39,111 nucleotides of DNA, taken from Acidimicrobiia bacterium. GTDB taxonomy: Bacteria; Actinomycetota; Acidimicrobiia; Spongiisociales; Spongiisociaceae. The stretch lies in assembly GCA_009841105.1 (NCBI GenBank), contig VXMM01000029.1, positions 1-39,111 of the forward strand, in the 5' to 3' direction. Under the pieces are notes generated by a model. The model saw only the letters and a program-made list of their open reading frames with translations, did not search any database and had not been told where the DNA came from. A program made the translations under genes and the position numbers. Below, piece after piece: positions 1-8,435 of this stretch. The stretch's first letter is position 1; every line of letters starts with the position of its first letter.

Positions 1-535
1 GCACCACCGCCGTATCGCCCGGCCGGAGTTTCCCCTGCCGAAGGGCGTGGAGCGCCACCGACATAGGTTGGACCAGAGCAGCCCCGTCGTCGTCGAGACC
101 GAGCCGTCCCACCTCCAGACACGCCGCCGAGCTGGCAACCACGTACCGTGCCAGACCACCGTGCGCGTCGATGCCTAGCGTGAAGTACCTGTCACAGAAA
201 TTGCTGGTCCCGGCCATGCACGCCGCACAGGCGCCGCAGGAGATCCCGGCCACGCAGGCCACGAGGTCGCCCGCCCCGAAACCATCCACCTCCGGTCCGA
301 GGCTCACGACCCGGCCACCGAACTCGTGGCCCAGGATGGTCGGACCCTGGTGTCCCGACACCGGATGGGGGTGGTCCACGGGCGTGAGGATGGGACCGCG
401 TTCCCATTCCAGGGCGTCAGTGCCGCAGATTCCGGCCGAGCGGACCTCCAGTAGCAGTTCTCCTGGGCCAGGGATGGGCACCGGCAGACTCTCGATCCTG
501 ATGTCCCGGGCACCGTAATAGACGGCAGCGCGCAT
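1..535 (-). CDS. Zinc-dependent alcohol dehydrogenase (MDR family), C-terminus cut off by window edge
   Basis: Translating the minus strand from the ATG at 535 gives about 178 residues of a medium-chain dehydrogenase. It opens with MRAAVYYGAR. The catalytic-zinc Cys lies in AGICGTD (about residue 37), a GHE motif follows near residue 70, and then comes the structural-zinc cluster CGACAACMAG with a further Cys. The family oxidises alcohols or polyols with NAD(P) in the cytoplasm. The nucleotide-binding half lies outside the window, so substrate cannot be judged. The gene is divergent from the MFS transporter at 605 across a 69-bp gap that probably holds both promoters. The reading frame is clean and GC-rich. 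Confidence is high for the family and low for substrate. Confidence 0.85.
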   Translation of the reverse strand, partial: MRAAVYYGARDIRIESLPVPIPGPGELLLEVRSAGICGTDALEWERGPILTPVDHPHPVSGHQGPTILGHEFGGRVVSLGPEVDGFGAGDLVACVAGISCGACAACMAGTSNFCDRYFTLGIDAHGGLARYVVASSAACLEVGRLGLDDDGAALVQPMSVALHALRQGKLRPGDTAVV

Positions 536-604
536 TTGCGCCCTCCCACTCGTGCCTAGCATTGGATGACCCGACCTCCCTGACCTCCAGGACCGGAGGC
601 TTCC

Positions 605-1843
605 GTGACCCGCTCCAATCCTCCCTCCCCCTGGTGGAAGTCACCCGCAGCCGTCATAGCCGCCGGATGTCTCATCGGGATGATCGGATTCGGCATACGC
701 TCCATTTTTGGCCTCTTCTTGACGCCGATGACCCTGGCCCAGGACTGGAGCCGCGAGACTTTCGCCCTGGCACTGGCCATTCAGAACCTCCTGTGGGGCG
801 TCGGTCTACCCTTCGCCGGCGCCCTCGCCGACCGCTACGGCCCACGATACGTACTGGCCGGTGGTGCTGTCGTCTACTCGGTGGGCGTCTGGGGGATGGC
901 CCAGGCCCGGGACACCCTCTTCCTGCACCTCACCGCCGGGTTGATCGTCGGAATGGGAGTGGCGCTCACCGCCTTCTCGCTGGCCATGGTGGCCATCGCC
1001 AGGGCGGTCGGACCGGACCGGCGGTCGCTGGCCCTCGGCCTGGGCACCGCGGCGGGATCGTTCGGCCAGGTGGTGTTCTCGCCCGTCGGACAGGGGTTCA
1101 TCAGCTCTTTCGGATGGCACCAGGCCTTGCTCCTGCTGGCGGCCATCAGCCTGCTGATAGTCCCCCTCGCCTTCCTAGTTCCCAACACCACCACCGCCAA
1201 GGGCGAGGTCTCAACCGACCAGACGATGGGAGAGGCGCTGGCGGAGGCCCGCGGCCACCCGGGCTACCTGCTCCTAACCACCGGATTCTTCGCCTGCGGC
1301 TTCCACATCGCCTTCATCACCGTTCACTTCCCGGCGTTCGTGCAGGATCTGGGCTTTGCCGCTGTGGTAGGCGCCATCTCGATCGCCCTGATCGGCATCT
1401 TCAACATTCTCGGCTCTTTCGGGAGTGGCATCTACGGCCAGCGATGGTCCAAGAAGATTGGTCTGGCAGCCCTCTATGCCCTGAGGGCGGTGGTCACCCT
1501 TGGGATGCTGCTGGCGCCCAAGACGAACCTCACCATCTATCTCTTCGCCGCAGCGCTGGGGGTGCTGTGGCTGGCCACGGTGCCCCTGACCTCCGGAATT
1601 GTCGAGCAGGTGTTCGGCCCGCGTTACCTCGCCACCCTGTTCGGAATCGTGTTCCTGTCCCATCAGGTGGGAAGCTTCATCGGGGTATGGCTGGGCGGGT
1701 TCATCTACGACAGCACCGGCGCCTACGACCTGATGTGGTGGATCGCCATCGCCGTCAACCTGGCCGCGGCGGCCGTTCACATCCCGATTGACGAGCGTCC
1801 CCTCCCACGCCGTCTGGGGCAGCGGCAACCGTCCGGCGAGTAG
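605..1843 (+). CDS. MFS transporter, 12 transmembrane segments
   Basis: A 412-residue hydrophobic protein of typical major facilitator length. The loop between TM2 and TM3 carries the family signature as DRYGPRYVLAGG. About twelve hydrophobic segments can be traced, with a charged central loop around residues 190-215. The GTG at 605 is preceded by GGAGG at suitable spacing and fixes the start; a longer overlapping reading frame beginning at 562 is an arginine- and proline-rich shadow. The profile resembles monocarboxylate/oxalate-formate type MFS carriers, but the substrate is unknown. It is followed after 7 nt by cofC, so the two may be co-transcribed. Confidence 0.9.
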   Translation: MTRSNPPSPWWKSPAAVIAAGCLIGMIGFGIRSIFGLFLTPMTLAQDWSRETFALALAIQNLLWGVGLPFAGALADRYGPRYVLAGGAVVYSVGVWGMAQARDTLFLHLTAGLIVGMGVALTAFSLAMVAIARAVGPDRRSLALGLGTAAGSFGQVVFSPVGQGFISSFGWHQALLLLAAISLLIVPLAFLVPNTTTAKGEVSTDQTMGEALAEARGHPGYLLLTTGFFACGFHIAFITVHFPAFVQDLGFAAVVGAISIALIGIFNILGSFGSGIYGQRWSKKIGLAALYALRAVVTLGMLLAPKTNLTIYLFAAALGVLWLATVPLTSGIVEQVFGPRYLATLFGIVFLSHQVGSFIGVWLGGFIYDSTGAYDLMWWIAIAVNLAAAAVHIPIDERPLPRRLGQRQPSGE

Positions 1844-1850
1844 GAATCCA

Positions 1851-2450
1851 ATGGATGAGCCACTGGTAGCCCTGCCGATCCGATCGTTCCGGGATGCCTA
1901 CCAGCGCTTGGCAGGGTCATATAGCCCGGACGCGAGGATGGTGCTGGCCCGGGCACTCGCCTCGCGCACCGCCAGCACCGTACTCCGGGCCGGGATGACC
2001 CCCCACATCGTCACCTCAGCGACGGAAGTTCGGGAGTGGGCACTGACAGAAGGGCACCGGGTAGTAGCCGACCCTCCGGGCGGAGGTCTCGACGGCGCTG
2101 CCGGCGAAGCCGTCCGGCTGGCCGCCGGGAGACCCTGGCTGATTCTCCACGCCGACCTCCCCTGCCTCAGTCCCGCCGAGGTGCTACTGGCCTTGGATGT
2201 GGCGCGATCGGGGGAACGGGTGCTGGCCCCGTCCTACGACGGGGGTACTTCCGCGCTGGGAGGGCAGGGACCCCACTCGTTCCGGTACGGCGCGGCCAGC
2301 TTTCATCGCCACCTCCCCGCCGGGCGTCCGCCTCGCGTGATCGTTTCCCTGGGGTTCCTGCTTGACATCGACCGGCCACAGGACCTCGTGGTGGCTGTCC
2401 GCCACCCGCAGGGAGCCTGGCTGGCCGAAAGCGCAGTACCACTAGGATGA
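1851..2450 (+). CDS. cofC: 2-phospho-L-lactate (phosphoenolpyruvate) guanylyltransferase CofC/FbiD
   Basis: A 199-residue nucleotidyltransferase of coenzyme F420 biosynthesis. The family charges phospholactate or PEP with GMP, giving the donor for the FO-to-F420 step. Family marks visible in order: an N-terminal LVALPIRSFRDAYQRL (the family normally has a K-R-F type stretch here), ADLPCLSP near residue 100, APSYDGGTSALG, RYGAASFHRHL and LDIDRPQDL near the C-terminus. The start is ATG 1851, 7 nt after the MFS stop; an upstream in-frame ATG at 1788 lies inside the MFS gene and is not used. The neighbouring LLM-class oxidoreductase (3233) and the Ddn-like protein (34683) are likely F420 users, which supports the call. 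Confidence 0.85.
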   Translation: MDEPLVALPIRSFRDAYQRLAGSYSPDARMVLARALASRTASTVLRAGMTPHIVTSATEVREWALTEGHRVVADPPGGGLDGAAGEAVRLAAGRPWLILHADLPCLSPAEVLLALDVARSGERVLAPSYDGGTSALGGQGPHSFRYGAASFHRHLPAGRPPRVIVSLGFLLDIDRPQDLVVAVRHPQGAWLAESAVPLG

Positions 2451-2486
2451 CCGCGGCCCTGCTGTCCAGTTCCGGGAGTCGTCCTA

Positions 2487-3236
2487 TTGCCCCGTAAGAA
2501 CGGCGCTCCCCACGCCTCCCTGGTAACCGGCGGAGCCCGAGGGATCGGACGGGGCATCGCTGAGCGCTTGGGACGCCGGGGCGACACTGTGTTCATCGCT
2601 GACATCGTCCGAGCGGACGAGACAGCCGCCGAACTCAGGGACGAGGGTCTCGACGTTCGTTCCCTCCGGTTGGACGTCTGCGATGTCGCCGCTATCGGGA
2701 AAGCGGTCGCCCGTATCGACGAACAGGCGCCTCTGGCGACCGTGGTCAACAACGCCGGTACCGGATGGGCAAAGCCGCTGGTGGAGGTCACACCCGAGGA
2801 GTTCGACGGCCTCATGGCCCTCAACCTCCGGGCCGTCTTCTTCGGCATCCAGGCAGCGGCTCGCGTGATGATCCCCCGCCGTACCGGATCGATAGTCAAC
2901 CTGGCCTCGACCTCGGCCTTCTCGGCATCCACCATGCCGATGGTCCCGTACGACACCTCGAAGGGAGCCGTGCGCATCCTGACCATCGCCGCCGCCCGGG
3001 AACTCGCCGAGCACAACGTTCGGGTCAACGCGGTGGCGCCGGGCACGGTCGACACCGACCTTGTCCGGGCGGTGCTGGGCGAGGAGGCCTCGCAAGCCCA
3101 GACCACCACCCACATCCCGCTCGGCCGTCTCGGCCAGCCCGCCGACGTAGCCGCGGCGGTGGACTACCTGACGTCGGTCGACGCTTCCTACGTGACCGGC
3201 CACGTCCTGGTTGTCGACGGAGGTTGGCTGACATGA
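2487..3236 (+). CDS. SDR family oxidoreductase
   Basis: A 249-residue classical short-chain dehydrogenase. It has the cofactor motif TGGARGIG near residue 14, NNAG near residue 90, an active-site Ser in LASTSAFSAS and the catalytic pair in YDTSK, ending with the usual VVDGGWLT. The start is TTG 2487; no strong Shine-Dalgarno is seen, so the start is moderately certain. Family members reduce or oxidise ketones/alcohols with NAD(P). The stop overlaps the start of the next gene (ATGA, 3233-3236), so it is translationally coupled to the F420 oxidoreductase, suggesting two redox steps on one substrate. Confidence 0.88.
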   Translation: MPRKNGAPHASLVTGGARGIGRGIAERLGRRGDTVFIADIVRADETAAELRDEGLDVRSLRLDVCDVAAIGKAVARIDEQAPLATVVNNAGTGWAKPLVEVTPEEFDGLMALNLRAVFFGIQAAARVMIPRRTGSIVNLASTSAFSASTMPMVPYDTSKGAVRILTIAAARELAEHNVRVNAVAPGTVDTDLVRAVLGEEASQAQTTTHIPLGRLGQPADVAAAVDYLTSVDASYVTGHVLVVDGGWLT

Positions 3237-4096
3237 GGATCGGGGTCACCCTGCCGGGTTACGGCGCCGACCAGCCGGTGACGATCACCGATGCAGCCCG
3301 GATGGCGGAGCGCATGGGCTTTGACTCGATCTGGAACACTGACCATGTCGTCATGGTGGCCGACGCTGCCTCGCCCTATCCGTTCGACTCTCAAGGGGTG
3401 ATGCGCTGGGATCTCGACCACCCTATGTTCGACGCGCTGATCGCCCTGGCCGCAGCGGCCTCGGTAACCACCCACGTGGAGGTGGGCACCTGCGTTCTGA
3501 TCGCACCGATGCGCAACCCCATCATCCTGGCCAAGCAAGTCTCGACTCTGGATGTGATTTCTGGAGGGCGTTTCGTGCTTGGGGTCGGTGTGGGATGGCT
3601 GGCCGAGGAATTCGCCGCCCTGGACGCGCCGTTCGAAGACCGGGGAACTCGCATGGACGACTGGATCGACATCCTGAGGGACTGCTGGACCGGCACCCCT
3701 ACGGCCCGCAGCTACCGGCACTACGAGGTCCCGGAGGGGATGCGCTGCTACCCGACCCCGCTCAGGGAACCGCCCGTCCTGGTGGGTGGGGACTCGCCAC
3801 CGGCGCTGCGGCGCACGGCCCGGCGAGGCGATGGCTGGCTCGGCTTTTCCTACACGGACGAACTTGACCCGGCCCGGATCAGGGACAGTATCGAGACCAT
3901 CCGGACCGAGGCCTCCGTGGCGGGACGTGAGCCGCCCACCCGTCTGGCCGTCCAGACACCGGGCCCGGTAGCGCCGCTGGCCGGGCAACTGGCCGAGTTG
4001 AAGAGACAAGGCGTCACCGAGGTCGTGACTTCGGCGGACTGGACGGCGCCCGACCGGGTGCAGGACGGTTTGAACCTGCTCCGACGATCCGCATAG
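3233..4096 (+). CDS. LLM-class F420-dependent oxidoreductase
   Basis: A 287-residue luciferase-like monooxygenase-fold protein. It starts with MRIGVTLPGYG and contains AERMGFDSIWNTDH, VGTCVLIAPMRNP (beta strand and helix of the TIM barrel), QVSTLDVISGGRFVLGVGVGW and PVLVGGDSPPALRRTARRGDGWL. These match the F420-using LLM subfamily of actinobacteria rather than FMN luciferases, although only a structure or assay would settle the cofactor. The start ATG overlaps the stop of the upstream SDR. cofC lies two genes upstream. The substrate is unknown. Confidence 0.85.
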   Translation: MRIGVTLPGYGADQPVTITDAARMAERMGFDSIWNTDHVVMVADAASPYPFDSQGVMRWDLDHPMFDALIALAAAASVTTHVEVGTCVLIAPMRNPIILAKQVSTLDVISGGRFVLGVGVGWLAEEFAALDAPFEDRGTRMDDWIDILRDCWTGTPTARSYRHYEVPEGMRCYPTPLREPPVLVGGDSPPALRRTARRGDGWLGFSYTDELDPARIRDSIETIRTEASVAGREPPTRLAVQTPGPVAPLAGQLAELKRQGVTEVVTSADWTAPDRVQDGLNLLRRSA

Positions 4097-4149
4097 ACAT
4101 TGTTCCGCCGGCCTGCCACCAGGCTGCCAACCCCAGAGGAGGAGTGCCC

Positions 4150-4536
4150 GTGTCCGAACAAGCCGTGATCAGCCAAGACGCTCCCGAGCCGCGCGGTCCC
4201 TACCCGCACATCCGTGTCCATGGCGACTCCGCCTGGATAACCGGCCAGATCGGGCGGGATCCAGCGACCGGGGACTTCGTGGAGGGCGGCTTTGAAGCCG
4301 AGTTCCACCAGGCGATCACCAATCTGGAGAACATCCTGGCCGAGGTGGGAGCGACGCTGGCCGACGTGGTCCACACCAACGTCCAGTTCGTCAACGAGGA
4401 TGACCTCGACGCCATGAACCGCATTTACGGGGAGCGCTTTCCGGTCCCCTACCCGGCTCGCATCAGCTACGGCGTGGCCTTCCTCTGGAAGGGCGCCCAG
4501 GTCCAGATCGACGCCGAGGTCCGACTGGCGTCCTGA
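4150..4536 (+). CDS. RidA / YjgF-family protein
   Basis: A 128-residue protein of the Rid family, whose best-known members hydrolyse reactive enamine/imine intermediates to keto acids. Family features: GQIGRDPATGDFVEGGFEAE, NLENILAEVGATLADVV, FVNEDDLDAMNRIYGERF and YPARISYGVAFLWKGAQVQIDAE, where the Arg in PARIS corresponds to the substrate-binding Arg. Two GTG codons, 4144 and 4150, could start the gene. The purine-rich SD covers 4135-4144, so 4150 has proper spacing and is chosen. It follows the LLM oxidoreductase by 53 nt and may belong to the same transcript, where it could remove an imine product. Confidence 0.85.
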   Translation: MSEQAVISQDAPEPRGPYPHIRVHGDSAWITGQIGRDPATGDFVEGGFEAEFHQAITNLENILAEVGATLADVVHTNVQFVNEDDLDAMNRIYGERFPVPYPARISYGVAFLWKGAQVQIDAEVRLAS

Positions 4537-4690
4537 GCCTGCCGAGGAACCCGGCGCCGCAACCATCCCGACCGCACAGTGGCCCTGCCCGAGACAGCCA
4601 CAAGTCCCGGACAGCGGGCGGCGTCCCATCTCTCCTGTTAGCATGTGGGCTACACGGCGCGTGCTAGAAATGGGGGAGGACCGGTAACAG

Positions 4691-4894
4691 GTGTCGGCCT
4701 TCGTGCTAGACCGGTTGGGAGCGACTGTGATTGACTGGGCAGAATTCAGTGCGGTATTCGGAGCGGTAGGTCCCACGGTCGTCGCCCTAGCGGTCGTGAT
4801 CCTCAACCGGCGGGATCGGCTCGCCGACAAGGTCCAGGAACTCTCCGAGCGGGTGGGTCGCATCGAGGGCATCCTGGTCAACCAGGACAGCTAG
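4691..4894 (+). CDS. Small membrane protein with C-terminal coiled coil
   Basis: A 67-residue reading frame with a GTG start preceded by GGGGGAGGA at 4672-4680. Residues about 20-38 (FGAVGPTVVALAVVILNRR) form one hydrophobic helix ended by arginines. A heptad-like amphipathic helix follows (LADKVQELSERVGRIEGILV). The design, one membrane anchor plus a short coiled coil, is common in small uncharacterised proteins. No family is recognised. It is convergent with the NifU-domain gene at 4930. Confidence that it is real is moderate, resting on the SD and the protein-like composition. Confidence 0.55.
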   Translation: MSAFVLDRLGATVIDWAEFSAVFGAVGPTVVALAVVILNRRDRLADKVQELSERVGRIEGILVNQDS

Positions 4895-4929
4895 TCCGAC
4901 GGCGCTCTCCCAGTAGTGGCGGGATGGGC

Positions 4930-5238
4930 TCAGTCGTAGCCAGGTAGGTGCACGGTCGGGGTCTGGGCTACCACCCCGGTCACCCCGGGAACCCGCTGCT
5001 TGAACAGGGCTTCGATGCCGGCGGTCATCGTGACCACTGAGAGCGGGCAGGTACCGCAGGCGCCCACGAGTTCGACCGCGACCACCCCCTCGCTGTCCAC
5101 ATCCATCAGGATGAGGTCACCCCCGTCGGCGTGCAGGGCGGGGCGCAGGAACTCGACCGCCTCCCGCAGGGCATCCATGTCGACCGGGGATCCCTGCTCG
5201 GGAGTCACGGGCCCGGCGAACACCGATTCTGTGGCCAT
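4930..5238 (-). CDS. NifU C-terminal domain (Nfu-type) iron-sulfur protein
   Basis: A 102-residue protein consisting mainly of the Nfu domain: FLRPALHADGGDLILMDVDSEGVVAVELVGAC, then the CGTCPLS cluster-binding CxxC, then MTAGIEALFKQRVPGV. Nfu domains carry [4Fe-4S] clusters to target apoproteins in the cytosol. Here the domain stands alone, without the scaffold or A-type domain found in NfuA. It is the last gene of the minus-strand operon; its ATG at 5238 abuts the stop of the cyclodeaminase-like gene (5239-5241). Its partner protein is not obvious because no Fe-S enzyme is in this operon. Confidence 0.88.
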   Translation of the reverse strand: MATESVFAGPVTPEQGSPVDMDALREAVEFLRPALHADGGDLILMDVDSEGVVAVELVGACGTCPLSVVTMTAGIEALFKQRVPGVTGVVAQTPTVHLPGYD

Positions 5239-6279
5239 CTAGAAGACCTCGATCCAGGTGCCGGCGCCGGCCTCCAATGCCAGGTCGTAAACGAGCGAGG
5301 CCACCGCCGCGTCGAGCGCGGGCATTCCCATGTGGGTCATGATGGTGCGCTCCCGGTCATCCTCGCGGCCCGGCTTGTGGCCCGGCAGGATCTCGGTGGC
5401 GATGTCACCGTAGATGTCGGCTCTGGAGAGTGCGCCGGGCCGGAGACCCCCGAGCCGACCCACCTCATCGCCCTCCACCCAGGCCAGGTCCCGCCCGTAC
5501 CAGCCGACCGCCCACTTGTCGAAGGCGGTGGCACAGCCGGGATCGACATCACGGAACCCGGTCGCCGCGCAGACATGTGCCCCGCGGGGAACCCACTCCT
5601 CCATGAGCACCGGACGCGGAGCGGTGGTGACCGCGCAGATGATGTCTGCGTCAGCCACTGCTGTCTCGACATCGGGGGCCACTACGACGGGTACGCCGAT
5701 CCTGGCTGTGATCTCGTCAGCGAACCGATTGGCCTGCTCCTCGTAGATGTCGAAGGCCACCACCTCCTCCAATGGGAACACCTCGTTGAGCGTGAGAGCA
5801 TGGGTGCGGCCCTCGTGACCGCATCCGATGATCGCCAACCGGTTCGACTCCGGCCTGGCCAGGTACATGGCCCCCACCGTGGAGTGTCCACCGGTGCGGG
5901 CGTTCGTCACCGAAGTCCCGTCCACCAGGGCCAGCGGCATCCCCGTTTCGGTGTCGGTCACCAGATCGAGGGCCGAGATGGCCGGCAGGTCCCGCTTGGG
6001 GTTCATTCGAAAGCTGGACAACCACTTCACCGCCGCCCGGTCCAGCGGCCGGATCAGCGCCGGGAAGGCTTGAACCACGCCGTGGCCGTACGGTGGCTCG
6101 GGACCGAGCCGGTCGTGGATGTAGAGGTTGACCGGATTGATCTGCTCGACCTGGCCCTTTCCCACCCACCGGAAGGTCTCCAGGCAACGCTCGAGGCACC
6201 GGGCCGGGGATAGCAGGCTATCGACCTCCCTCCCCGACACCACCAGGACCTCACCGGGACCGCGCCGGTCAGAGGTCAT
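5239..6279 (-). CDS. Ornithine cyclodeaminase / mu-crystallin family protein
   Basis: A 346-residue protein with the OCD/mu-crystallin layout: an N-terminal substrate half containing KWLSSFRMNPKRDLP and LVDGTSVTNARTGGHSTVGAMYLA, then a Rossmann half with LAIIGCGHEGRTHALTLNEV, ADADIICAVTTAPRPVL and GAHVCAATGF. The family includes ornithine cyclodeaminase, alanine dehydrogenase and ketimine/imine reductases, all NAD(P)-dependent. The start ATG at 6279 overlaps the stop of the DapA-like gene in an ATGA; an upstream extension of the frame to 6504 is inside that gene and is not used. Coupling with a Schiff-base aldolase suggests that it acts on an imino or amino acid made by that enzyme, but this is inference. 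Confidence 0.85.
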   Translation of the reverse strand: MTSDRRGPGEVLVVSGREVDSLLSPARCLERCLETFRWVGKGQVEQINPVNLYIHDRLGPEPPYGHGVVQAFPALIRPLDRAAVKWLSSFRMNPKRDLPAISALDLVTDTETGMPLALVDGTSVTNARTGGHSTVGAMYLARPESNRLAIIGCGHEGRTHALTLNEVFPLEEVVAFDIYEEQANRFADEITARIGVPVVVAPDVETAVADADIICAVTTAPRPVLMEEWVPRGAHVCAATGFRDVDPGCATAFDKWAVGWYGRDLAWVEGDEVGRLGGLRPGALSRADIYGDIATEILPGHKPGREDDRERTIMTHMGMPALDAAVASLVYDLALEAGAGTWIEVF

Positions 6280-7220
6280 AGGTCGGCCTCCAGATCCTGC
6301 AGTGCGGCCGCCGCGGACTTCAGTTCCACCATGGCGGCATCCGGGAGCGGCCCGTAGGGCTTGCGAGGGACACCCGTCCGGGCACCGCCCAGGCCGGCGA
6401 TGGCATTGAGATAGCCGTGCTCGTAGCTGAGCATCGAGGGCATGTCGGGCCGCCGGATGGCCGCCGAGAAGTGCTGTAGGGCGGCGAAGGCGCTCCTGAC
6501 CCACGGATCGTCATGGTTACCGCGGCGGCACTCGTCCACGAAGCGGGTGCCGGCCCGGAGTGCGGCCCAACTGAAGATGCCGGTGGCTCCGGCGGCACCG
6601 AGGGTCGAGGCGTGGAAGAAGGCCGGGTCATTGCCGGCGAACACGTTTATGCGGTCGGCGATGGTGATCAGGATCTCGTCGAAGTGGGGCAGGAAGGTGT
6701 TGGACTCCTTGATGGCCTTGATGTTCGGGATGTCGAGGAGCGTCTCCCACATCTGCGCGGTGAGGTTCATGCCTGTGAGCGGCGAGTAGTTGTAGAGCAT
6801 GAGCGCCATCTCGCCGTCCAGCGACCCGGCCACCTCTGTGAAGAAGCGGAGCGCCCACTCCGCGGTCACCGGGAGTGCGTAGGGCGCAGCCAGCATGGAA
6901 CCGTCCGCGCCGGCCCGCTCGGCCACCCGCGCCCGGCGGATCGCCTCCCGCTGGTAGGAGGCGGTGCTGCCAACCACCACCGCGATGCCGCCGGCGTGGC
7001 CCGTTGCCACGGCCATCTCGCAGACTGCATCGAACTCCTTCTCCGTGACGCTGGTCATCTGCCCCATGGACCCGAAGACGATGCAGCCCGGCGCGCCGGA
7101 GGCAGCAACCAACTCGATGCTCCTGCGAACGCCTTCGAAGTCGATCTCCTGATCCTCGTGGAGGCTCAGAGGTATCAGCGGGAACAGTCCCTCCAAGGGC
7201 TTGCGGACGAACTCAGGCAC
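6276..7220 (-). CDS. Dihydrodipicolinate synthase / N-acetylneuraminate lyase (DapA) family aldolase
   Basis: A 314-residue class I aldolase-fold protein. The Schiff-base lysine is in NIKAIKESN (Lys171) and the catalytic tyrosine in MLYNYSP (Tyr143). The usual GTTGE pyruvate-carboxylate motif is altered to GSMGQ (residues 50-54), so it is probably not the biosynthetic DHDPS. The start chosen is GTG 7220 (protein VPEFVRK) with AGGAG upstream; the long N-terminal extension of the frame to 7472 is not homologous-looking and overlaps a structured element at 7234-7336. It is coupled to the cyclodeaminase-like gene downstream. It probably cleaves or condenses a 2-keto acid. Confidence 0.85.
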   Translation of the reverse strand: MPEFVRKPLEGLFPLIPLSLHEDQEIDFEGVRRSIELVAASGAPGCIVFGSMGQMTSVTEKEFDAVCEMAVATGHAGGIAVVVGSTASYQREAIRRARVAERAGADGSMLAAPYALPVTAEWALRFFTEVAGSLDGEMALMLYNYSPLTGMNLTAQMWETLLDIPNIKAIKESNTFLPHFDEILITIADRINVFAGNDPAFFHASTLGAAGATGIFSWAALRAGTRFVDECRRGNHDDPWVRSAFAALQHFSAAIRRPDMPSMLSYEHGYLNAIAGLGGARTGVPRKPYGPLPDAAMVELKSAAAALQDLEADL

Positions 7221-7233
7221 GGCTCTCACTCCT

Positions 7234-7336
7234 AGGAGGGTGCTGACAAAGACGGGGATGGGTTGGCCCTCGATGCTGTGAACTGGGGTTATGTTGCTGA
7301 CTACCGGGCCAACTGGACATGTTTCAGTACCCTCCT
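7234..7336 (-). promoter_or_regulatory. Candidate structured RNA element, copy 1 (upstream of DapA-like gene)
   Basis: A 103-nt segment whose minus-strand transcript begins AGGAGGGTAC and ends GCACCCTCCT, so its ends pair over 8 bp (7336-7329 with 7241-7234). After an A/C mismatch, CUGA (7327-7324) pairs with UCAG (7246-7243). Inside, GUUGGCCC (7313-7306) pairs perfectly with GGGCCAAC (7269-7262). A second copy with the same ends, similar length and conserved internal blocks lies at 17541-17645. The element overlaps the last codons of the upstream oxidoreductase and ends 13 nt before the GTG of the DapA-like gene. I do not recognise it as a known riboswitch. Confidence 0.55.
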
Positions 7337-8433
7337 GTAACCAAGCGCCGGTACAGATCCTGGAGTATCCGGCACCGGTCGGCCAGGTCGTCGAACTCCA
7401 CCGCCTCGCATCGGTAGCCCAGATTCTCCATGGCTCCAAGCGCCTCGCGAGTGTAAACCACAGTCCCGTCACTCTCGACGCGCTCTATGGCGTCGAACCG
7501 GGCCGCCTCGTTGTTGATCCTCACCGCCTCGTCATGGGTGAGCGGAGCCGGCAGGTCGAGATCCACCCGGCCGGCTGAGACGACGGCCGGGTATCCACCC
7601 GGCAGGCCCATCGGACCCGACACGTGGGTCCGGACCGGTTCCGAACCGACCAGTGCCAGGGCGTTCTTCACCGCCGAGGCGCCGAAGAGCGAGAACCAGC
7701 CGGTCCGCCCCCAGTCGATCCTCGACGGCCAGGACGACAGGATGGAGGCCAAGTCGTACCGGGCCGTCACATCCCTTCCCTCGACCTCGATCTGGAAGTG
7801 ATGGGGCACCCGCGCCGCGCCGTAGGCCATGAGGGCGTGCGACCCCACCAGCGACACGTCGATAGCCGAGGGGGGCAGGCCGGTGGCCTCCATGGCGAAC
7901 CGGAGCACGGTGGCGGCGCTGACCTCCACGTTGCCTGCGCCCGCGATCGGGCCATGCCCGAAGTGACCCCAGAGTGCCTGGTTGACGACATCGGGGAAAC
8001 AGGTGTTCACGATGCTCGTCTCGATCCCGGCCCGACCCACCGCCCGGACCAACCGGCTGGCGGGCAGCAGATGCCAGGGGAGCCACAGGCTGAAGGTGGC
8101 CGCCCGGATGGTCGCGCGGAGTCCCTCGTCGATGTCGGCGTTCATGAACACCCGGGGTGACTGGACCGTGGCCGAGTGGACGATGACATCCGGCCTGACA
8201 TCCGCCAGGAGCCGCGCCATATCCTCCTCATCGGCCAGATCCGCCTGGTAGTGGTCGAAGCGCTTGTGGTGGCCCTGGAAGACCGACCCCAGCATGGCCA
8301 GATCGACTCTCGAGGCGGCGCCCCAGGGGCTCCGCTTGGTGGTGACGATCCGGTCGACCCCCGGGCTGCGGGCCAGGAACTCGAGGGCCCAGCCACCCAG
8401 GTCCCCCACCCCGACCAGCAGGACCGTGCTCAT
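7324..8433 (-). CDS. NAD(P)-dependent oxidoreductase of unknown substrate (Rossmann-fold, DapB/saccharopine-reductase-like)
   Basis: A 369-residue protein beginning MSTVLLVGVGDLGGWALEFL, a GxGxxG dinucleotide-binding start. VDLAMLGSVF follows, then a region (ADVRPDVIVHSATVQSPRVF) that resembles the second half of a Rossmann domain. The C-terminal half is not recognised. The family is therefore only broadly assigned. The ATG at 8433 lies 2 nt after the stop of the NTF2-like gene. Its last codons (GTT ACA GGA GGG TAC TGA) form the 5' strand of the structured element before the DapA-like gene. It is probably part of the same five-gene pathway, supplying a reduction or oxidation step. Confidence 0.6.
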   Translation of the reverse strand: MSTVLLVGVGDLGGWALEFLARSPGVDRIVTTKRSPWGAASRVDLAMLGSVFQGHHKRFDHYQADLADEEDMARLLADVRPDVIVHSATVQSPRVFMNADIDEGLRATIRAATFSLWLPWHLLPASRLVRAVGRAGIETSIVNTCFPDVVNQALWGHFGHGPIAGAGNVEVSAATVLRFAMEATGLPPSAIDVSLVGSHALMAYGAARVPHHFQIEVEGRDVTARYDLASILSSWPSRIDWGRTGWFSLFGASAVKNALALVGSEPVRTHVSGPMGLPGGYPAVVSAGRVDLDLPAPLTHDEAVRINNEAARFDAIERVESDGTVVYTREALGAMENLGYRCEAVEFDDLADRCRILQDLYRRLVTGGY

Positions 8434-8435
8434 GC

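Noticed and set aside
562-1791. Long open frame overlapping the MFS gene
   Set aside because: It is out of frame with the clear MFS protein and gives Arg/Pro/Gly-rich sequence, a usual GC-rich shadow.
7234-7336. MITE or insertion sequence with inverted ends
   Set aside because: Only two copies, same orientation relative to genes, fitting precisely between stop and start codons, no target duplications, and two-sided pair changes. Not fully excluded.
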